This document shows, in pieces, positions 41,170 to 50,248 of a stretch of 64,000 nt of DNA. The notes under the pieces are model-generated. The model was not told the origin of the DNA. It did not search any database and worked only from the letters and a program-made list of their open reading frames with translations. This DNA is from Caproicibacterium argilliputei. Lineage in GTDB: Bacteria; Bacillota; Clostridia; Oscillospirales; Acutalibacteraceae. Each line of letters begins with the position of its first letter. Position 1 is the first letter of the stretch. The position numbers and the translations under genes are program-made. Location of the stretch: contig NZ_CP135996.1 in assembly GCF_029211325.2 (NCBI RefSeq), forward strand, positions 62,001 to 126,000. The letters are read 5' to 3'.

Positions 41170-41192
41170 GAGTGCGACATAATGTCGCACTC
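41170..41192. repeat. ICE palindrome copy 12 (outer pair changed, still symmetric)
   Basis: The 21-bp core is identical but the outermost A/T pair is G/C, so the palindrome is kept by a compensatory change. A T-run (TTTTTTT) follows on the plus strand. Confidence 0.93.
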
Positions 41193-41206
41193 GTTTTTTT
41201 GAGTTC

Positions 41207-41221
41207 GGACTGAATCAGTCC
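41207..41221. repeat. Second short palindrome, different sequence
   Basis: GGACTGA-A-TCAGTCC, perfect 7-bp arms, midway between two copies of the 23-bp palindrome in the gap before the sortase gene's end. Confidence 0.6.
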
Positions 41222-41256
41222 ATGGGAACCATCCTCTTTCTGACTGAATTTTGGAG

Positions 41257-41279
41257 AAGTGCGACATTATGTCGCACTT
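41257..41279. repeat. ICE palindrome copy 13 (exact), overlapping a stop codon
   Basis: Exact palindrome, centre T. On the minus strand it supplies AGT GCG ACA TAA, the final S-A-T and stop of the sortase gene, as in copy 4. Confidence 0.95.
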
Positions 41280-42004
41280 AGAAGCTTTCCGGCAACCACC
41301 GTGCGGTTGTTTTTGGTCTCATAGCTGCAGGTACACAGTAGCATGATGTGATCCCAGCCATCCGCGGACACGCCGGTGTCGTAAATGGATTTTTTCTGCA
41401 ATTCCTGCACGAACATAGCGAAATCAATATCACTTTGAAAGTCTGTGCGGGTGAAGCCATTCTGCTCCTTAATAACCGCAAAAATCTGGTACGTTTTTTT
41501 ACCGGAACTGTCCTCATAAGAAAAGCGCGGATTCTGTTTGCAGAAAGTCGCGCTGTCATATTTAAGCAAGTCCCGAAACATGGTACCGTCCAGCATATTG
41601 TGGCCATACAACACGGTGTTGCGGCTGCTGGCCGGTTGACAGCCTGCCTGCATAAACACTGAACCGTGGTCGTCCTTTCGATTCTTGAAATCGTATTTCA
41701 AGTAATGCTCCGGGTCAGATTTTGCGGACTGCAGCACGGGATAGTTGATTTTTGTGCCGGGGACGGTAAGCCACCCTCGGATATCCGGGTTGATCTTTTT
41801 CAGTGTTGCAAACTTATCCGGTGCTGATGAACTTTTCTTTGCAGCTTTTTCAGCAGGGGCAGAGGCATAAAGCTCCTGCACCTGCTGAATATCGGCATCA
41901 ATCTGCGCAGGCTGCACCACAAATTTGTTGACAAAAAATAAAGACGTTGCAACTACAACGCCTGCACACAGAACTATGAAAATGGTTTGTACTTTACTGG
42001 TCAT
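41267..42004 (-). CDS. Class B-like sortase
   Basis: 245-residue transpeptidase anchored by an N-terminal membrane helix (~7-25). The sortase core has catalytic His in TVLYGHNMLDG, Cys in LLCTCSYET and Arg in NNRTVVAGK. It should cleave the sorting signal of the surface protein encoded just upstream and attach it to peptidoglycan. Its ATG (42004) overlaps the 3' end of that gene by 11 bp, arguing for a dedicated pair. The last residues S-A-T and the stop come from the palindrome. Confidence 0.88.
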   Translation of the reverse strand: MTSKVQTIFIVLCAGVVVATSLFFVNKFVVQPAQIDADIQQVQELYASAPAEKAAKKSSSAPDKFATLKKINPDIRGWLTVPGTKINYPVLQSAKSDPEHYLKYDFKNRKDDHGSVFMQAGCQPASSRNTVLYGHNMLDGTMFRDLLKYDSATFCKQNPRFSYEDSSGKKTYQIFAVIKEQNGFTRTDFQSDIDFAMFVQELQKKSIYDTGVSADGWDHIMLLCTCSYETKNNRTVVAGKLLSAT

Positions 42005-45000
42005 CGTCTTTGTTTTGCTCGTCGTCCTCAAAATCCTGCAATCCAGCGGTGCGCATACGGCGATAACACAAGAAAATAACTGCAGACGCTGCGCCAGCGC
42101 CAACAACGGCTAAAATAATCGGCAAAACCGGATTGTCACCGGTGCGCGGTACGCTGCCGGTTACATCATCCCCGCTGCCACCGGAAAGATTCTGCGTCAC
42201 GGTGCCTGTACCAGTGCCGGAACCGCTGCTTGTGTCAGGAATCGTGATGTCATTTCCTTCTGTATTACCATTGAGCTGTAAGTAATACTTTCCGGGTTGC
42301 AGGCTGGCAACGGACAAACGGCCCTGATTGTCCGTCTTGCCAAGCAGGACGATCTGGCCTGTCGGTCCATCTTTGCGTACAGTCACACTCATATTGGCAA
42401 TCGGATTGCCGGAACCGTCCTTGAAAAGCAGATAATTGCCAGAAATCGTGACGGTACCTTTCAATTTATTCTCTCCAGGCTTAGAACTACTGCCCGGCGT
42501 GGAGCTGCTGCCCGGCGTGGAGCTGCTGCCCGGCGTGGAGCTATTGCCCGGCTTAGAACTACTGCCCGGCGTGGAGCTGCTGCCCGGCGTGGAGCTATTG
42601 CCCGGCTTAGAACTACTGCCCGGCGTGGAGCTATTGTCCGGCGTGGAGCTGCTGCCCGGCGTGGAGCTATTGTCCGGCGTGGAGCTGCTGCCTGGTTTAG
42701 AACTATTGCCCGGCGTGGAGCTATTGCCCGGCTTAGAACTACTGCCCGGCGTGGAGCTGCTGCTGGACGAGGGAGGAGCTGCTTTTTTCAAAGCAGTAAA
42801 CCGCGTTGTGGTGCCTTCTTTCGTCAACTCGACAGTTGTCGAACCGTCATATCCGTCTGCAGAGATTACATACTTGCCGGTATACAGATTTTGAAAGGTA
42901 TGTTGGCCATTTTTATCTGTATCAGCAAGTGCGTAGTGTGCCTCATGCATACCGGTAACTTTCCCTTGACTTCCTTTTGATGAAGCAGAAGAAGATGCGG
43001 AGGAAGATCCAGTTGGAGCAGCTGCAGTTCGCAACACCAATTTTCCTGTTACTGTTTCAGGAATACTAGACGAACTTGCTGGAACACTGCTCTCTGAACT
43101 GACCGCACTGCTTGCTGAGCTGCTGCCGGTATCTGTGGAGGTAGAGGAATTGCTGTCAGTCGGGATTACGTTGAGTACGGTACCGGTCGGCAGCGGTTTG
43201 CCATCATACTGCGCGGTAATCGTCAGATTTCCGAGTACCGCATCATGCGAAAATTCCACTTTAAGGGCGCTGGTTTCAAGCTTACTGTCGGAAAGTACCG
43301 CTTGATACGGCTTTGCTTTCGCATAACCGGTCGGCGGAATCAATTCGTCGACATAGTACGGGCCATCATCCGGCCGCACATTTGCAAAAGTGACGGTTTT
43401 CTTGTCTGCAGAAATTGTGGCAGACGCAGCACCGACAATGTCGCCTGCTTTGTCGCTGCCTGCGGCATATTTCAGCGCATAGTTTTTGGTGGCGATTGGC
43501 AGGGGCTGATTTACGTCGGTGCCGATTGCTTGTACATTCACCTTTTTCGTGTCTGGTTTCAATTCGATATCAAGTGTGGGATTTGTGTCCGATTTGGCTG
43601 TAATGCTGATGGGACTGGATGCTTTGATATATCCATCTGCGGATACAGATACCGTGTAGCTATCACTGTCATTTTCCGGTACATACATCAGTGTTGCTTT
43701 CCCGGCAGCGTCTGTCGTATATTCGGCATATTTGGCATCGTGATAAATCTCACCGCCGGAAGTTTTAGAAATGACAATGCTGGCATTTCCTACGGATTTT
43801 TTTGTGTCGGCATTTGTGACTGTCAGCGCAACATTGCGTGACGGCGGAGCTGCTAACAGTTCCACTGTGGGGGTCGTGCTTTCTCCGCGGTCAATGTGCT
43901 GATACACAAGTTTTGCTGGAGTGCGACCGCTCTCAATAGAGTCACCTACTTCGGTGATCGTAAAGGTGCAGTTGTCCGCATCCAAGGCGCGCAGACTTTT
44001 AATAATCAATTTGCCCGGGATGGAGGGATCAGTTGTAATCCGGCTTGAGTCAAGCGTTTTCGTAGCGCCGCCAGAAGTGTAAGTGACTTTGACGTTTTCC
44101 GGCTTTAATGTTAAATTCGCGCCGGTGACGACGTCTTTTTTAACGATATACAAATCCTTGCTGTACTCCGTCATGCTGACGTTCGGCAGGGTTAGCTTTT
44201 GATTTGCTGTTGTGATGTTGATAGGTGTGGACGCAGCGTACTTGTAGTACCCGTCTAAATAGGCAGCCAAGTTGTAAGTGCCGCCGTAAACTGGCGAGAA
44301 AGAATAGTTGCCGCCGGTGCGGGTTTCCGCATCCTGGCTGAATTTTGTGTTCGAAACAGAAGTCAGGGAAATGGCCAGTCCTTTCAATCCAGTTGTAGTA
44401 TCTGACCCAGCGAAGGCTCTGCCGCTTACCGTTGCGTTCATACCATAGTTAAAAATTGTGGTAGATACTTCCGTACCCTTTTTCAAAGATACGAAGTCGC
44501 CGCTGGTCCCTTTTTGGTAGCCATCCGGCGCAATCAAATCCTCTGCGCGAATAGTCCCCATATGGGTACGCAGATTGCGGATAATTATACTGCCGTCTGC
44601 TTCTTCCGTGAAATCTGGAAAAGAAGAAATAGCACGCGTTTCACCAGTGGCAGTGTTCAGCCTCAATTGAATATCGGAGGCTTTGATAATCAGCGGCTTG
44701 TTGTCCGGGTAGCTAACGCGCTTAATCCGCAAGTTGCCAAGGTCGGCCTGCAGCGTGACAGTGCAGTCAGTGGGTACCTTGTCTTTGACCGTGAGGTCGG
44801 GTGATACATTGTTTTTGGTAATATCAATTCCCGCTTCGGCAGCAACAACGGAAACCGTATATTTGGCGGTTGTGTCACTGCAAAGCAGCATATACTGGCC
44901 ATTTGCATCCGTCTGCCGTGCCTTCGCTTTGCCGTTTTCCTGAATGGTCTTGCCATTCTGCGCGAAATTTAGCGTAGCACCGGCAACCGGCTGACGCGCC

Positions 45001-47198
45001 TGGTCCTGAACGGTGACAACAATGCCGGTTGCTGGTGCCCAATCCGCGTAAATCTCGACCGGATTCCAAGTTGCAACCGTCGCTTTCTCGTCCAATGCGG
45101 TCGTGCTGCCATCCGGCTGCATGACATAAAAAGCAGTCGGCATTTTGCGCATCCGGATGGGTGTCAGATCGTTAATGGTTTTAATGTTGGTTGTCATTGT
45201 GCCGTAAGTATCTTTGTTCGCCGTAAAATGCCAGCCACGGTCGAGTACATAGCTGGAATCGTCCATATCATGCAGGGTATAATCTGAAATTACAGTGCCG
45301 TTGTTTGTACCGGTCTTGTAATCAATCTGCCCATGGTTTTGAATGGTACCGTTATTGGTAATGACCAACTTGGCACCGTTCAGGCCCTTAATGGATTTGT
45401 TGACGGTTAGCGTAGAATCTTTCGGCACAGTCAGCGACAAATCCTTGCTATAAGCCAGATCACGATTTACCGTGGGAGAACCGTATACTTGCCCGCTGCT
45501 GCCAATGAAAATAATGCCTTTTGCCTTGACAACGTTACTTGGCAAGTTGCCAGCCTCCACAATGCCATCTGTGTTGATTTTTGAGGATGTGCAGGTGCTG
45601 GATAGAGAAGTTGCCCGCAGATTTGCAAAGTCGCTTACGTTGATGCTACTCTGGCTGGATGTACCCGAAAGGCTTCCGGTCACGACATTTGCTGTACCGG
45701 AGCAGGTCACGGACATTGATCCGGCGCTGGTGTAGTTTTTCATGTTGACCGTAGAATTTGCAGCAATCAGCGATCCGTTGCAAGAACCTGCAATATCGCT
45801 TTGCACGGTTGCGGTGCTGTCGTCGGTAAATGAAAGACTAACAGAACCGGAGGTGCTTCCACCGCTGGTTCCGCTGCTGCCCGAATCTCCGGTCGAACCA
45901 TGGACACTTGAACCACCATTGTAACCGCCAGCTCCGCCAGAACCACCGGAACCAGAACTTCCTGAAACTCCTGTCATACTGATTGTGTTCATTGTCAATT
46001 GCGCTTTTGATGCATTTATGACAATTGAGCCCACAAACGTGCCACCTATACCACCAACTCCTCCTTTTCCGCCAGTCCCAGGATTATCGACACTGATATT
46101 TGAGTTTCCACCACCGGTACCTCCGCGGCCACCTTGACCGCCTTTCCCACTATTTCCGATTCCTACATTTTGTACTTTCAAGGCTGAATTTGTAATATCA
46201 ATCTCTATACGTCCGCTGGAACCGCCTGTGCCACCCTGACCGCCTATGCCACCGACACTGCCAGAACAATATCCTCCGATATTACCTGAATTCAAATATC
46301 CGCTGTTTCCGCCTTTTCCGCCTTGGCCGCCTGTGCCACCTGTTCCTCCAGAACCACTGGAAATGTTAGTAAAGGATAAATCGGAGTTATTTGAAGTCAA
46401 TACTATCAGACCTCCGAATCCGCCAGATCCACCGTTTCCGCCTTGGCCGCCTTCACCACTTGGAATGGTATCATTAGAAAGCGCATTGCGTCCATCACCG
46501 CCTGTACCGCCTGTACCACCACTCCCTCCAGTACCGCCGGTGATATTCAGTGCGGTGAATTTTGCGTTGGATACATCCAAAAAAACGGATTGACCACTGC
46601 TTCCACTTTCTCCGTTGCCGCCGCGCCCACCTGTGGATGAACCGTTCACACCATCAGTGCCACGTGTACCAGTTGAACCGGATGCACCGTTGCCAGCAGT
46701 GATATTCCCAGTCAGTTCAACAGTGCCGCCAACTACTTTAATTTGACCGCCGGTCCGAATGGCGCATGCGGTCAAATTTCCTCCGGCACCGTGCAATTCC
46801 AGCGTTGCATTATCGCTGACGACGATATTTCCAATAGTCACTTTCGCAGTGTAATATAACTTTGCGGCAATGCTGCTGGAAATCGTAATGGTTTTGCTGT
46901 ATGTTGATGTGCCTAAATTGGAAATCAAGTAATTCCCTGATTTGATAATTGTGATATTTTTTGAGCTGTCCACCGAGCAGTAACTGCTTACCGCAGTGCC
47001 GGTAACTTCTGCGTCGGATGTGACAATCGTCTTTGCGTCGCTTGGTACCGTTTCGATACCCGGCGTGAAGCTGGCGGCCGAAGTGCTGACGTTCGTCGTA
47101 CCGCCGGAAGCTGCCGAAGCGGGAAGCGGAAAAGCGCTTATGAGAAACGCTGCCGCCAACGCGCCCGACAGCGCACGCCTGAATAAACCTGTCTTCAT
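41994..47198 (-). CDS. Giant cell-wall-anchored surface protein with Cna-B-like domains
   Basis: 1734 residues. Residues 1-29 form a signal peptide (LSGALAAAFLISAFPLPASA). A Gly/Ser-rich region (~150-480, repeated GGTGG/GGQGG/GGSGG) follows. Repeated Cna-B-like beta-sandwich domains span ~730-1400 (for example TVQDQARQPVAGATL, TNADTKKSVGNASIVI), then an SSSTPG/SSSKPG repeat stalk (~1475-1570). The sorting signal is VPRTG, a hydrophobic helix and a YRRMRTAG charged segment, followed by an unusually long acidic tail (EDDEQNKDDDQ). It probably mediates cell contact during mating or host adhesion. Coupled to the sortase. Very low complexity may cause recombination within the gene. Confidence 0.82.
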   Translation of the reverse strand: MKTGLFRRALSGALAAAFLISAFPLPASAASGGTTNVSTSAASFTPGIETVPSDAKTIVTSDAEVTGTAVSSYCSVDSSKNITIIKSGNYLISNLGTSTYSKTITISSSIAAKLYYTAKVTIGNIVVSDNATLELHGAGGNLTACAIRTGGQIKVVGGTVELTGNITAGNGASGSTGTRGTDGVNGSSTGGRGGNGESGSSGQSVFLDVSNAKFTALNITGGTGGSGGTGGTGGDGRNALSNDTIPSGEGGQGGNGGSGGFGGLIVLTSNNSDLSFTNISSGSGGTGGTGGQGGKGGNSGYLNSGNIGGYCSGSVGGIGGQGGTGGSSGRIEIDITNSALKVQNVGIGNSGKGGQGGRGGTGGGNSNISVDNPGTGGKGGVGGIGGTFVGSIVINASKAQLTMNTISMTGVSGSSGSGGSGGAGGYNGGSSVHGSTGDSGSSGTSGGSTSGSVSLSFTDDSTATVQSDIAGSCNGSLIAANSTVNMKNYTSAGSMSVTCSGTANVVTGSLSGTSSQSSINVSDFANLRATSLSSTCTSSKINTDGIVEAGNLPSNVVKAKGIIFIGSSGQVYGSPTVNRDLAYSKDLSLTVPKDSTLTVNKSIKGLNGAKLVITNNGTIQNHGQIDYKTGTNNGTVISDYTLHDMDDSSYVLDRGWHFTANKDTYGTMTTNIKTINDLTPIRMRKMPTAFYVMQPDGSTTALDEKATVATWNPVEIYADWAPATGIVVTVQDQARQPVAGATLNFAQNGKTIQENGKAKARQTDANGQYMLLCSDTTAKYTVSVVAAEAGIDITKNNVSPDLTVKDKVPTDCTVTLQADLGNLRIKRVSYPDNKPLIIKASDIQLRLNTATGETRAISSFPDFTEEADGSIIIRNLRTHMGTIRAEDLIAPDGYQKGTSGDFVSLKKGTEVSTTIFNYGMNATVSGRAFAGSDTTTGLKGLAISLTSVSNTKFSQDAETRTGGNYSFSPVYGGTYNLAAYLDGYYKYAASTPINITTANQKLTLPNVSMTEYSKDLYIVKKDVVTGANLTLKPENVKVTYTSGGATKTLDSSRITTDPSIPGKLIIKSLRALDADNCTFTITEVGDSIESGRTPAKLVYQHIDRGESTTPTVELLAAPPSRNVALTVTNADTKKSVGNASIVISKTSGGEIYHDAKYAEYTTDAAGKATLMYVPENDSDSYTVSVSADGYIKASSPISITAKSDTNPTLDIELKPDTKKVNVQAIGTDVNQPLPIATKNYALKYAAGSDKAGDIVGAASATISADKKTVTFANVRPDDGPYYVDELIPPTGYAKAKPYQAVLSDSKLETSALKVEFSHDAVLGNLTITAQYDGKPLPTGTVLNVIPTDSNSSTSTDTGSSSASSAVSSESSVPASSSSIPETVTGKLVLRTAAAPTGSSSASSSASSKGSQGKVTGMHEAHYALADTDKNGQHTFQNLYTGKYVISADGYDGSTTVELTKEGTTTRFTALKKAAPPSSSSSSTPGSSSKPGNSSTPGNSSKPGSSSTPDNSSTPGSSSTPDNSSTPGSSSKPGNSSTPGSSSTPGSSSKPGNSSTPGSSSTPGSSSTPGSSSKPGENKLKGTVTISGNYLLFKDGSGNPIANMSVTVRKDGPTGQIVLLGKTDNQGRLSVASLQPGKYYLQLNGNTEGNDITIPDTSSGSGTGTGTVTQNLSGGSGDDVTGSVPRTGDNPVLPIILAVVGAGAASAVIFLCYRRMRTAGLQDFEDDEQNKDDDQ
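42478..42770 (-). repeat. Tandem 15-bp repeats coding the Ser-Pro stalk
   Basis: About 19 direct repeats of a 15-bp unit, read on the plus strand as variants of GCCCGGCGTGGAGCT plus GCTG or ATTG, coding S-S-(T/K)-P-G/D-(N/S). Copy number is likely variable between strains. Confidence 0.85.
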
Positions 47199-47294
47199 GT
47201 GTTTTTTTCATCCTTTCATTTTGTTTCAAATCCTTTTTTGATAATAAAAAACTGCGCTCCGCAGAGTGCAGTGCTTGTGTGAATAGGAAACTGC

Positions 47295-47570
47295 CTAGCT
47301 GGTATCGATCCATTTGGCAGGGGAAAGCAAGAGTGCGTCCAGTTGGTCTTTTCTCCGGTACGCGGCAGACAAGTCGTCTGTTTGCCAAAGCCAAACACGG
47401 TGATCCTCCAGTGTGATGGCTTTTAGGATATATTCCATCTTTCCAGCGGTTCTACGGGCTTCGATTTCCGTATCGCAGGCAGCAACACACTCCTGTGTTT
47501 TTCGGTTTTGTAATTGCAGTAAGGTATGTCCTGCACCGTCCATGTGAATATTTTTCACAAGATAGCTCAT
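47295..47570 (-). CDS. Unknown small protein after RepA-like gene
   Basis: 91 residues, mixed alpha/beta (YLVKNIHMDGAGHTLLQLQN, VWLWQTDDLSAAYRRKDQLDA). No family recognised. Its ATG overlaps the RepA-like stop (ATGA), so it is translated from the rep message. Confidence 0.6.
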   Translation of the reverse strand: MSYLVKNIHMDGAGHTLLQLQNRKTQECVAACDTEIEARRTAGKMEYILKAITLEDHRVWLWQTDDLSAAYRRKDQLDALLLSPAKWIDTS

Positions 47571-48676
47571 GCCGGAACACTCCTTTCGTAATCGACAAAT
47601 ATATCATACAGGCTGTCACGCTCATAAGCTTCCAAATCAAAGGACGGACAGTCAGCAGGCGTAACATCTGGCTTCTGGTAATTCGCATAACTGCCCTCTG
47701 CAACACGTTCCCAATGCTGGAGCAGCCAGTCAAAGGACGCGCGGAACAGGGTACCGTCCCGGCCGGGCTTGCGGCCGGTCAAAAAGTCGCTGGCTTCCAC
47801 ATCCCGGCAAACCGACTGAAAAGTTTCTGCGGACAGGTGTTTGTCCAAGATTAGCTGCTTGCGGTTGACACCCCACTGCCAAACAGGCACTGGTGCATTC
47901 AGGGAAGGACAGCCTGCTACAAAGGCATTGCGGATGGCTTCAAAAAATTCAGTTTCTGCAGTTTGTGTGGGGGGTGTTTCGCACAGTCTCACTCCCTCAG
48001 TCTCGGTATATTCAGTCTCGGTAATAGTATAAGAAGAGATGGCACCCATACTTTGGGACTCTAGAGCCTCCTGTTTTGGGAGTCTAGACTCCCTCACTTT
48101 GGGATTCAAGACTCCCAAATTTTGCGCTTCTGGATTCTCTGCATTCGGAGGTTCCGGAACGCCGGTTTCAGTCGTTTTATTGGCACATTCTGCCGGGGAA
48201 GCGGCTTGTGCATTGGTTTGGAAGTCTGTTTTCTGTGCTTCTTGGTTCTTCTTTTTTGGGAGAGCAGACGGTTTTTTCTTTTTCTCTTTTGGTCTGCTGT
48301 TACCAGAGTCCGATACAGCCGGTGATAACCCACTGGCAAAATTCATCACATAGTAAACGACCGGCTTGCCCTGTCCACGCCGCTGACGCTGAATTAAGCC
48401 AAATTCAACTAGTTCATTCAGCACCTTTGTGACAGTGTTTTTGCTGCTATTGAGTGCCAGCATGATTGTGTCCACGCGGTATTCTATGTATACACGGTTT
48501 TGATCGTCAATCCAGCCGCTTTTGCGGGAAAGGCTCATGCGGTCGAGCATCAGGCTATAGAGAACTTTGCCCTCCGTGGTAAGTTGCTGGAAGACACTAT
48601 CTTCAAAAAGCGCTTTTGGCAGGCGAAGGAATCGAAACTGTTCTCCATCGTTTCCATAATAAAACTCAAAGTTCAT
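47567..48676 (-). CDS. RepA_N-type replication initiator-like protein
   Basis: 369 residues. The N-terminal ~120 residues match the RepA_N/winged-helix start (YYGNDGEQFRFLRLPKALFED, LLYSLMLDRMSLS-like, SSKNTVTKVLNELVEFGLIQ). A Lys/Pro/Gln-rich linker and a C-terminal domain (~260-369, VWQWGVNRKQLILDKHLS) follow. It probably initiates replication of the excised circle. The start at 48676 is preferred, 11 bp inside the upstream paralogue's end. The longer frame from 48721 is a read-through. Confidence 0.78.
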   Translation of the reverse strand: MNFEFYYGNDGEQFRFLRLPKALFEDSVFQQLTTEGKVLYSLMLDRMSLSRKSGWIDDQNRVYIEYRVDTIMLALNSSKNTVTKVLNELVEFGLIQRQRRGQGKPVVYYVMNFASGLSPAVSDSGNSRPKEKKKKPSALPKKKNQEAQKTDFQTNAQAASPAECANKTTETGVPEPPNAENPEAQNLGVLNPKVRESRLPKQEALESQSMGAISSYTITETEYTETEGVRLCETPPTQTAETEFFEAIRNAFVAGCPSLNAPVPVWQWGVNRKQLILDKHLSAETFQSVCRDVEASDFLTGRKPGRDGTLFRASFDWLLQHWERVAEGSYANYQKPDVTPADCPSFDLEAYERDSLYDIFVDYERSVPA

Positions 48677-49040
48677 TCTCGTTTTCCCCCATAAGTTCGG
48701 ATTTTGTAAGGCCACTGGCAAAGTTCATCACATAATAGCCGTTCTGTCTGCGCTGGATTAAGCCGAAATCGACTAATTCGTTTAAAATCTTTGTGACGGT
48801 ATTTTTGCTGCTGTTGAGTGCTTTCCGGATTTCGCTTGAACGGTATTCAACGTACACGCGGTTTTGGTCGTCAACCCAACCATTTTCACGGGATAAGCGC
48901 ATGCGGTCGAGCATCAGGCTATAGAGGATCTTGCTTTCACTGGAAAGTTGTTTGAATGTGTCGTATTCAAACAGTGCTTTGGGGATATAGAGGAAGTTGT
49001 GCTGTTCTCCATCGTTGCCATAATAAAAATTAAAACTCAT
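48666..49040 (-). CDS. Short RepA_N-domain paralogue
   Basis: 124 residues, about 75% like the N-terminal domain of the next gene (YYGNDGEQHNFLYIPKALFE, SSKNTVTKILNELVDFGLIQ) but lacking its linker and C-terminal domain. It probably arose by tandem duplication. It may act as a DNA-binding regulator or competitor of the full-length initiator. Overlaps both neighbours by 11 bp. Confidence 0.72.
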   Translation of the reverse strand: MSFNFYYGNDGEQHNFLYIPKALFEYDTFKQLSSESKILYSLMLDRMRLSRENGWVDDQNRVYVEYRSSEIRKALNSSKNTVTKILNELVDFGLIQRRQNGYYVMNFASGLTKSELMGENENEL

Positions 49041-49329
49041 TTTGATAACCTCCAAAAGTATTCATATAATCATTCAAATACAGCTGGGCAGGTGTGCCGC
49101 AGCCCTTTACCTGTTTCACAAACCCGGCCTTTTTCAGCTGCTGCATGGCGTTTACAACGGTATTCCTGGAAAGGGACAGTGCTTGTCCCAACTCCAATTC
49201 CGGATAGATAATGAATGCACCGGCAGCACCTTGCTTGGCCTCCCGCCGAGTACGTTCGCACAGCGCAAGATAGACCAGTTTTGCGCTGCTGTTGAGCTGC
49301 CTGTTCGTGAGAATTCGCATACAGTCCAT
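49030..49329 (-). CDS. Winged-helix DNA-binding protein
   Basis: 99 residues with a winged HTH: LTNRQLNSSAKLVYLALCER, then LGQALSLSRNTVVNAMQQLKKAGFV. It belongs to the same broad fold as the two rep genes that follow and opens that operon (AAGGAGG 7 bp before the ATG). A role as rep regulator is inferred from position. Confidence 0.7.
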   Translation of the reverse strand: MDCMRILTNRQLNSSAKLVYLALCERTRREAKQGAAGAFIIYPELELGQALSLSRNTVVNAMQQLKKAGFVKQVKGCGTPAQLYLNDYMNTFGGYQNEF

Positions 49330-49354
49330 GTCCGTACCTCCTTAAAAATTGGCA

Positions 49355-49380
49355 TAAAAATAGCTCCCAGTAGGGGAGCT
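49355..49380 (-). terminator. Terminator of the four-helix membrane protein gene
   Basis: Minus strand AGCTCCC-ctact-GGGAGCT followed by ATTTTTA. Confidence 0.7.
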
Positions 49381-49400
49381 TACACGATATAATCTGAGTG

Positions 49401-49748
49401 TTACTTTTGACATATCACTGTAGTAATCATCGTGACAATGAATATGATTACTGTAAAAATTGGTGCGTTTATCATTTGAAATAGTAATACGAGATACAGC
49501 ATCATGCAATCAACACGTACTGAGTTTACTCGTTGAACCCCATACTTTACCGATAAAACTTTGAATATGCTTAAAATTAGGAACAGAGTAAGCGCTATCC
49601 CTCCTCCAACCAGAAATGTTAAACAGTCTATTTTGGTTTTGCAATTCTTACTCAAGACAAACAAATAAAATAGCAGACATGCTAAAGTCAAAACACTCAA
49701 ACCTACAATTCGTTTAATTTTAACTTTTGTTATGACGTTCAGTGTCAT
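49401..49748 (-). CDS. Unknown membrane protein
   Basis: 115 residues with about four membrane segments (~15-32, ~45-65, ~80-95, ~97-112). It has low GC, its own terminator, and no recognised family. It could be an accessory such as an exclusion or toxin-related protein, but nothing in the sequence shows this. Confidence 0.5.
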   Translation of the reverse strand: MTLNVITKVKIKRIVGLSVLTLACLLFYLFVLSKNCKTKIDCLTFLVGGGIALTLFLILSIFKVLSVKYGVQRVNSVRVDCMMLYLVLLFQMINAPIFTVIIFIVTMITTVICQK

Positions 49749-49977
49749 AAAATCACTCCAAATCTAATTAGCCTAAATTAGTATTTTGTATAATCAGGCA
49801 CCGCTCTACAGCACTCAAAATGTCAACTTCTATTTTCGGCGGTTATCGCAGATTACGCAGTTTTTTATCTGCAGACACAAAAACAGCCAGACCACAATAT
49901 CTTGTGTTCTGGCTCCTTTTCTGTCTTCTTCGATTTTCGAGCATTTTCACCGTTTTTCAAATTTCTGTTTGTGTGCA

Positions 49978-50247
49978 TTATTTATCGTGGTAATGACCGC
50001 CGCACTGGATGATCACCAGAGTATTGTCCGCAACAGTAAATACAATCCGATTCTTCCTATCAATGCGGACACTGGCGTATCCTGAAAAGTCATGCTTAAG
50101 AAATTCAAACGTGCTGATTTCACAGTGATAACCATTTCTTAATAGTTCATTTATAAGCTTATTGGTCTTCTTCAAAAGCTTGCGGTCAGTATCCTGCAGA
50201 AGCACATATTCAGACCACGCTTCGGGAACCCATTTTAGTAGCAGCAT
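49978..50247 (-). CDS. YoeB/Txe-type toxin (RelE superfamily)
   Basis: 89 residues ending in the YoeB-type tail CGGHYHDK, with LLLKWVPEAWSEYVLLQ at the start and VRIDRKNRIVF in the core: a ribosome-dependent mRNA interferase. The start at 50247 is 1 bp after the antitoxin stop, with GAGG in the antitoxin end. Paired with the RelB/DinJ-like gene upstream; a likely maintenance module of the ICE. Confidence 0.85.
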   Translation of the reverse strand: MLLLKWVPEAWSEYVLLQDTDRKLLKKTNKLINELLRNGYHCEISTFEFLKHDFSGYASVRIDRKNRIVFTVADNTLVIIQCGGHYHDK

Positions 50248-50248
50248 T

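Noticed and set aside
40921-41190. Protein starts with MRHYVAL (also at 6459, 8329, 10226 and 13044)
   Set aside because: These residues are the translation of the palindrome; the frames lack ribosome sites there, and better starts lie downstream or other genes occupy the region.
6621-41279. CRISPR array made of the recurring palindromes
   Set aside because: Spacing varies from ~60 bp to 15 kb, and genes lie between the copies; there are no spacers of uniform length and no cas genes.
42297-42980. Plus-strand ORFs of Arg/Ala and Leu/Pro repeats
   Set aside because: They are shadows of the 15-bp repeats that code the Ser-Pro stalk of the surface protein on the other strand.
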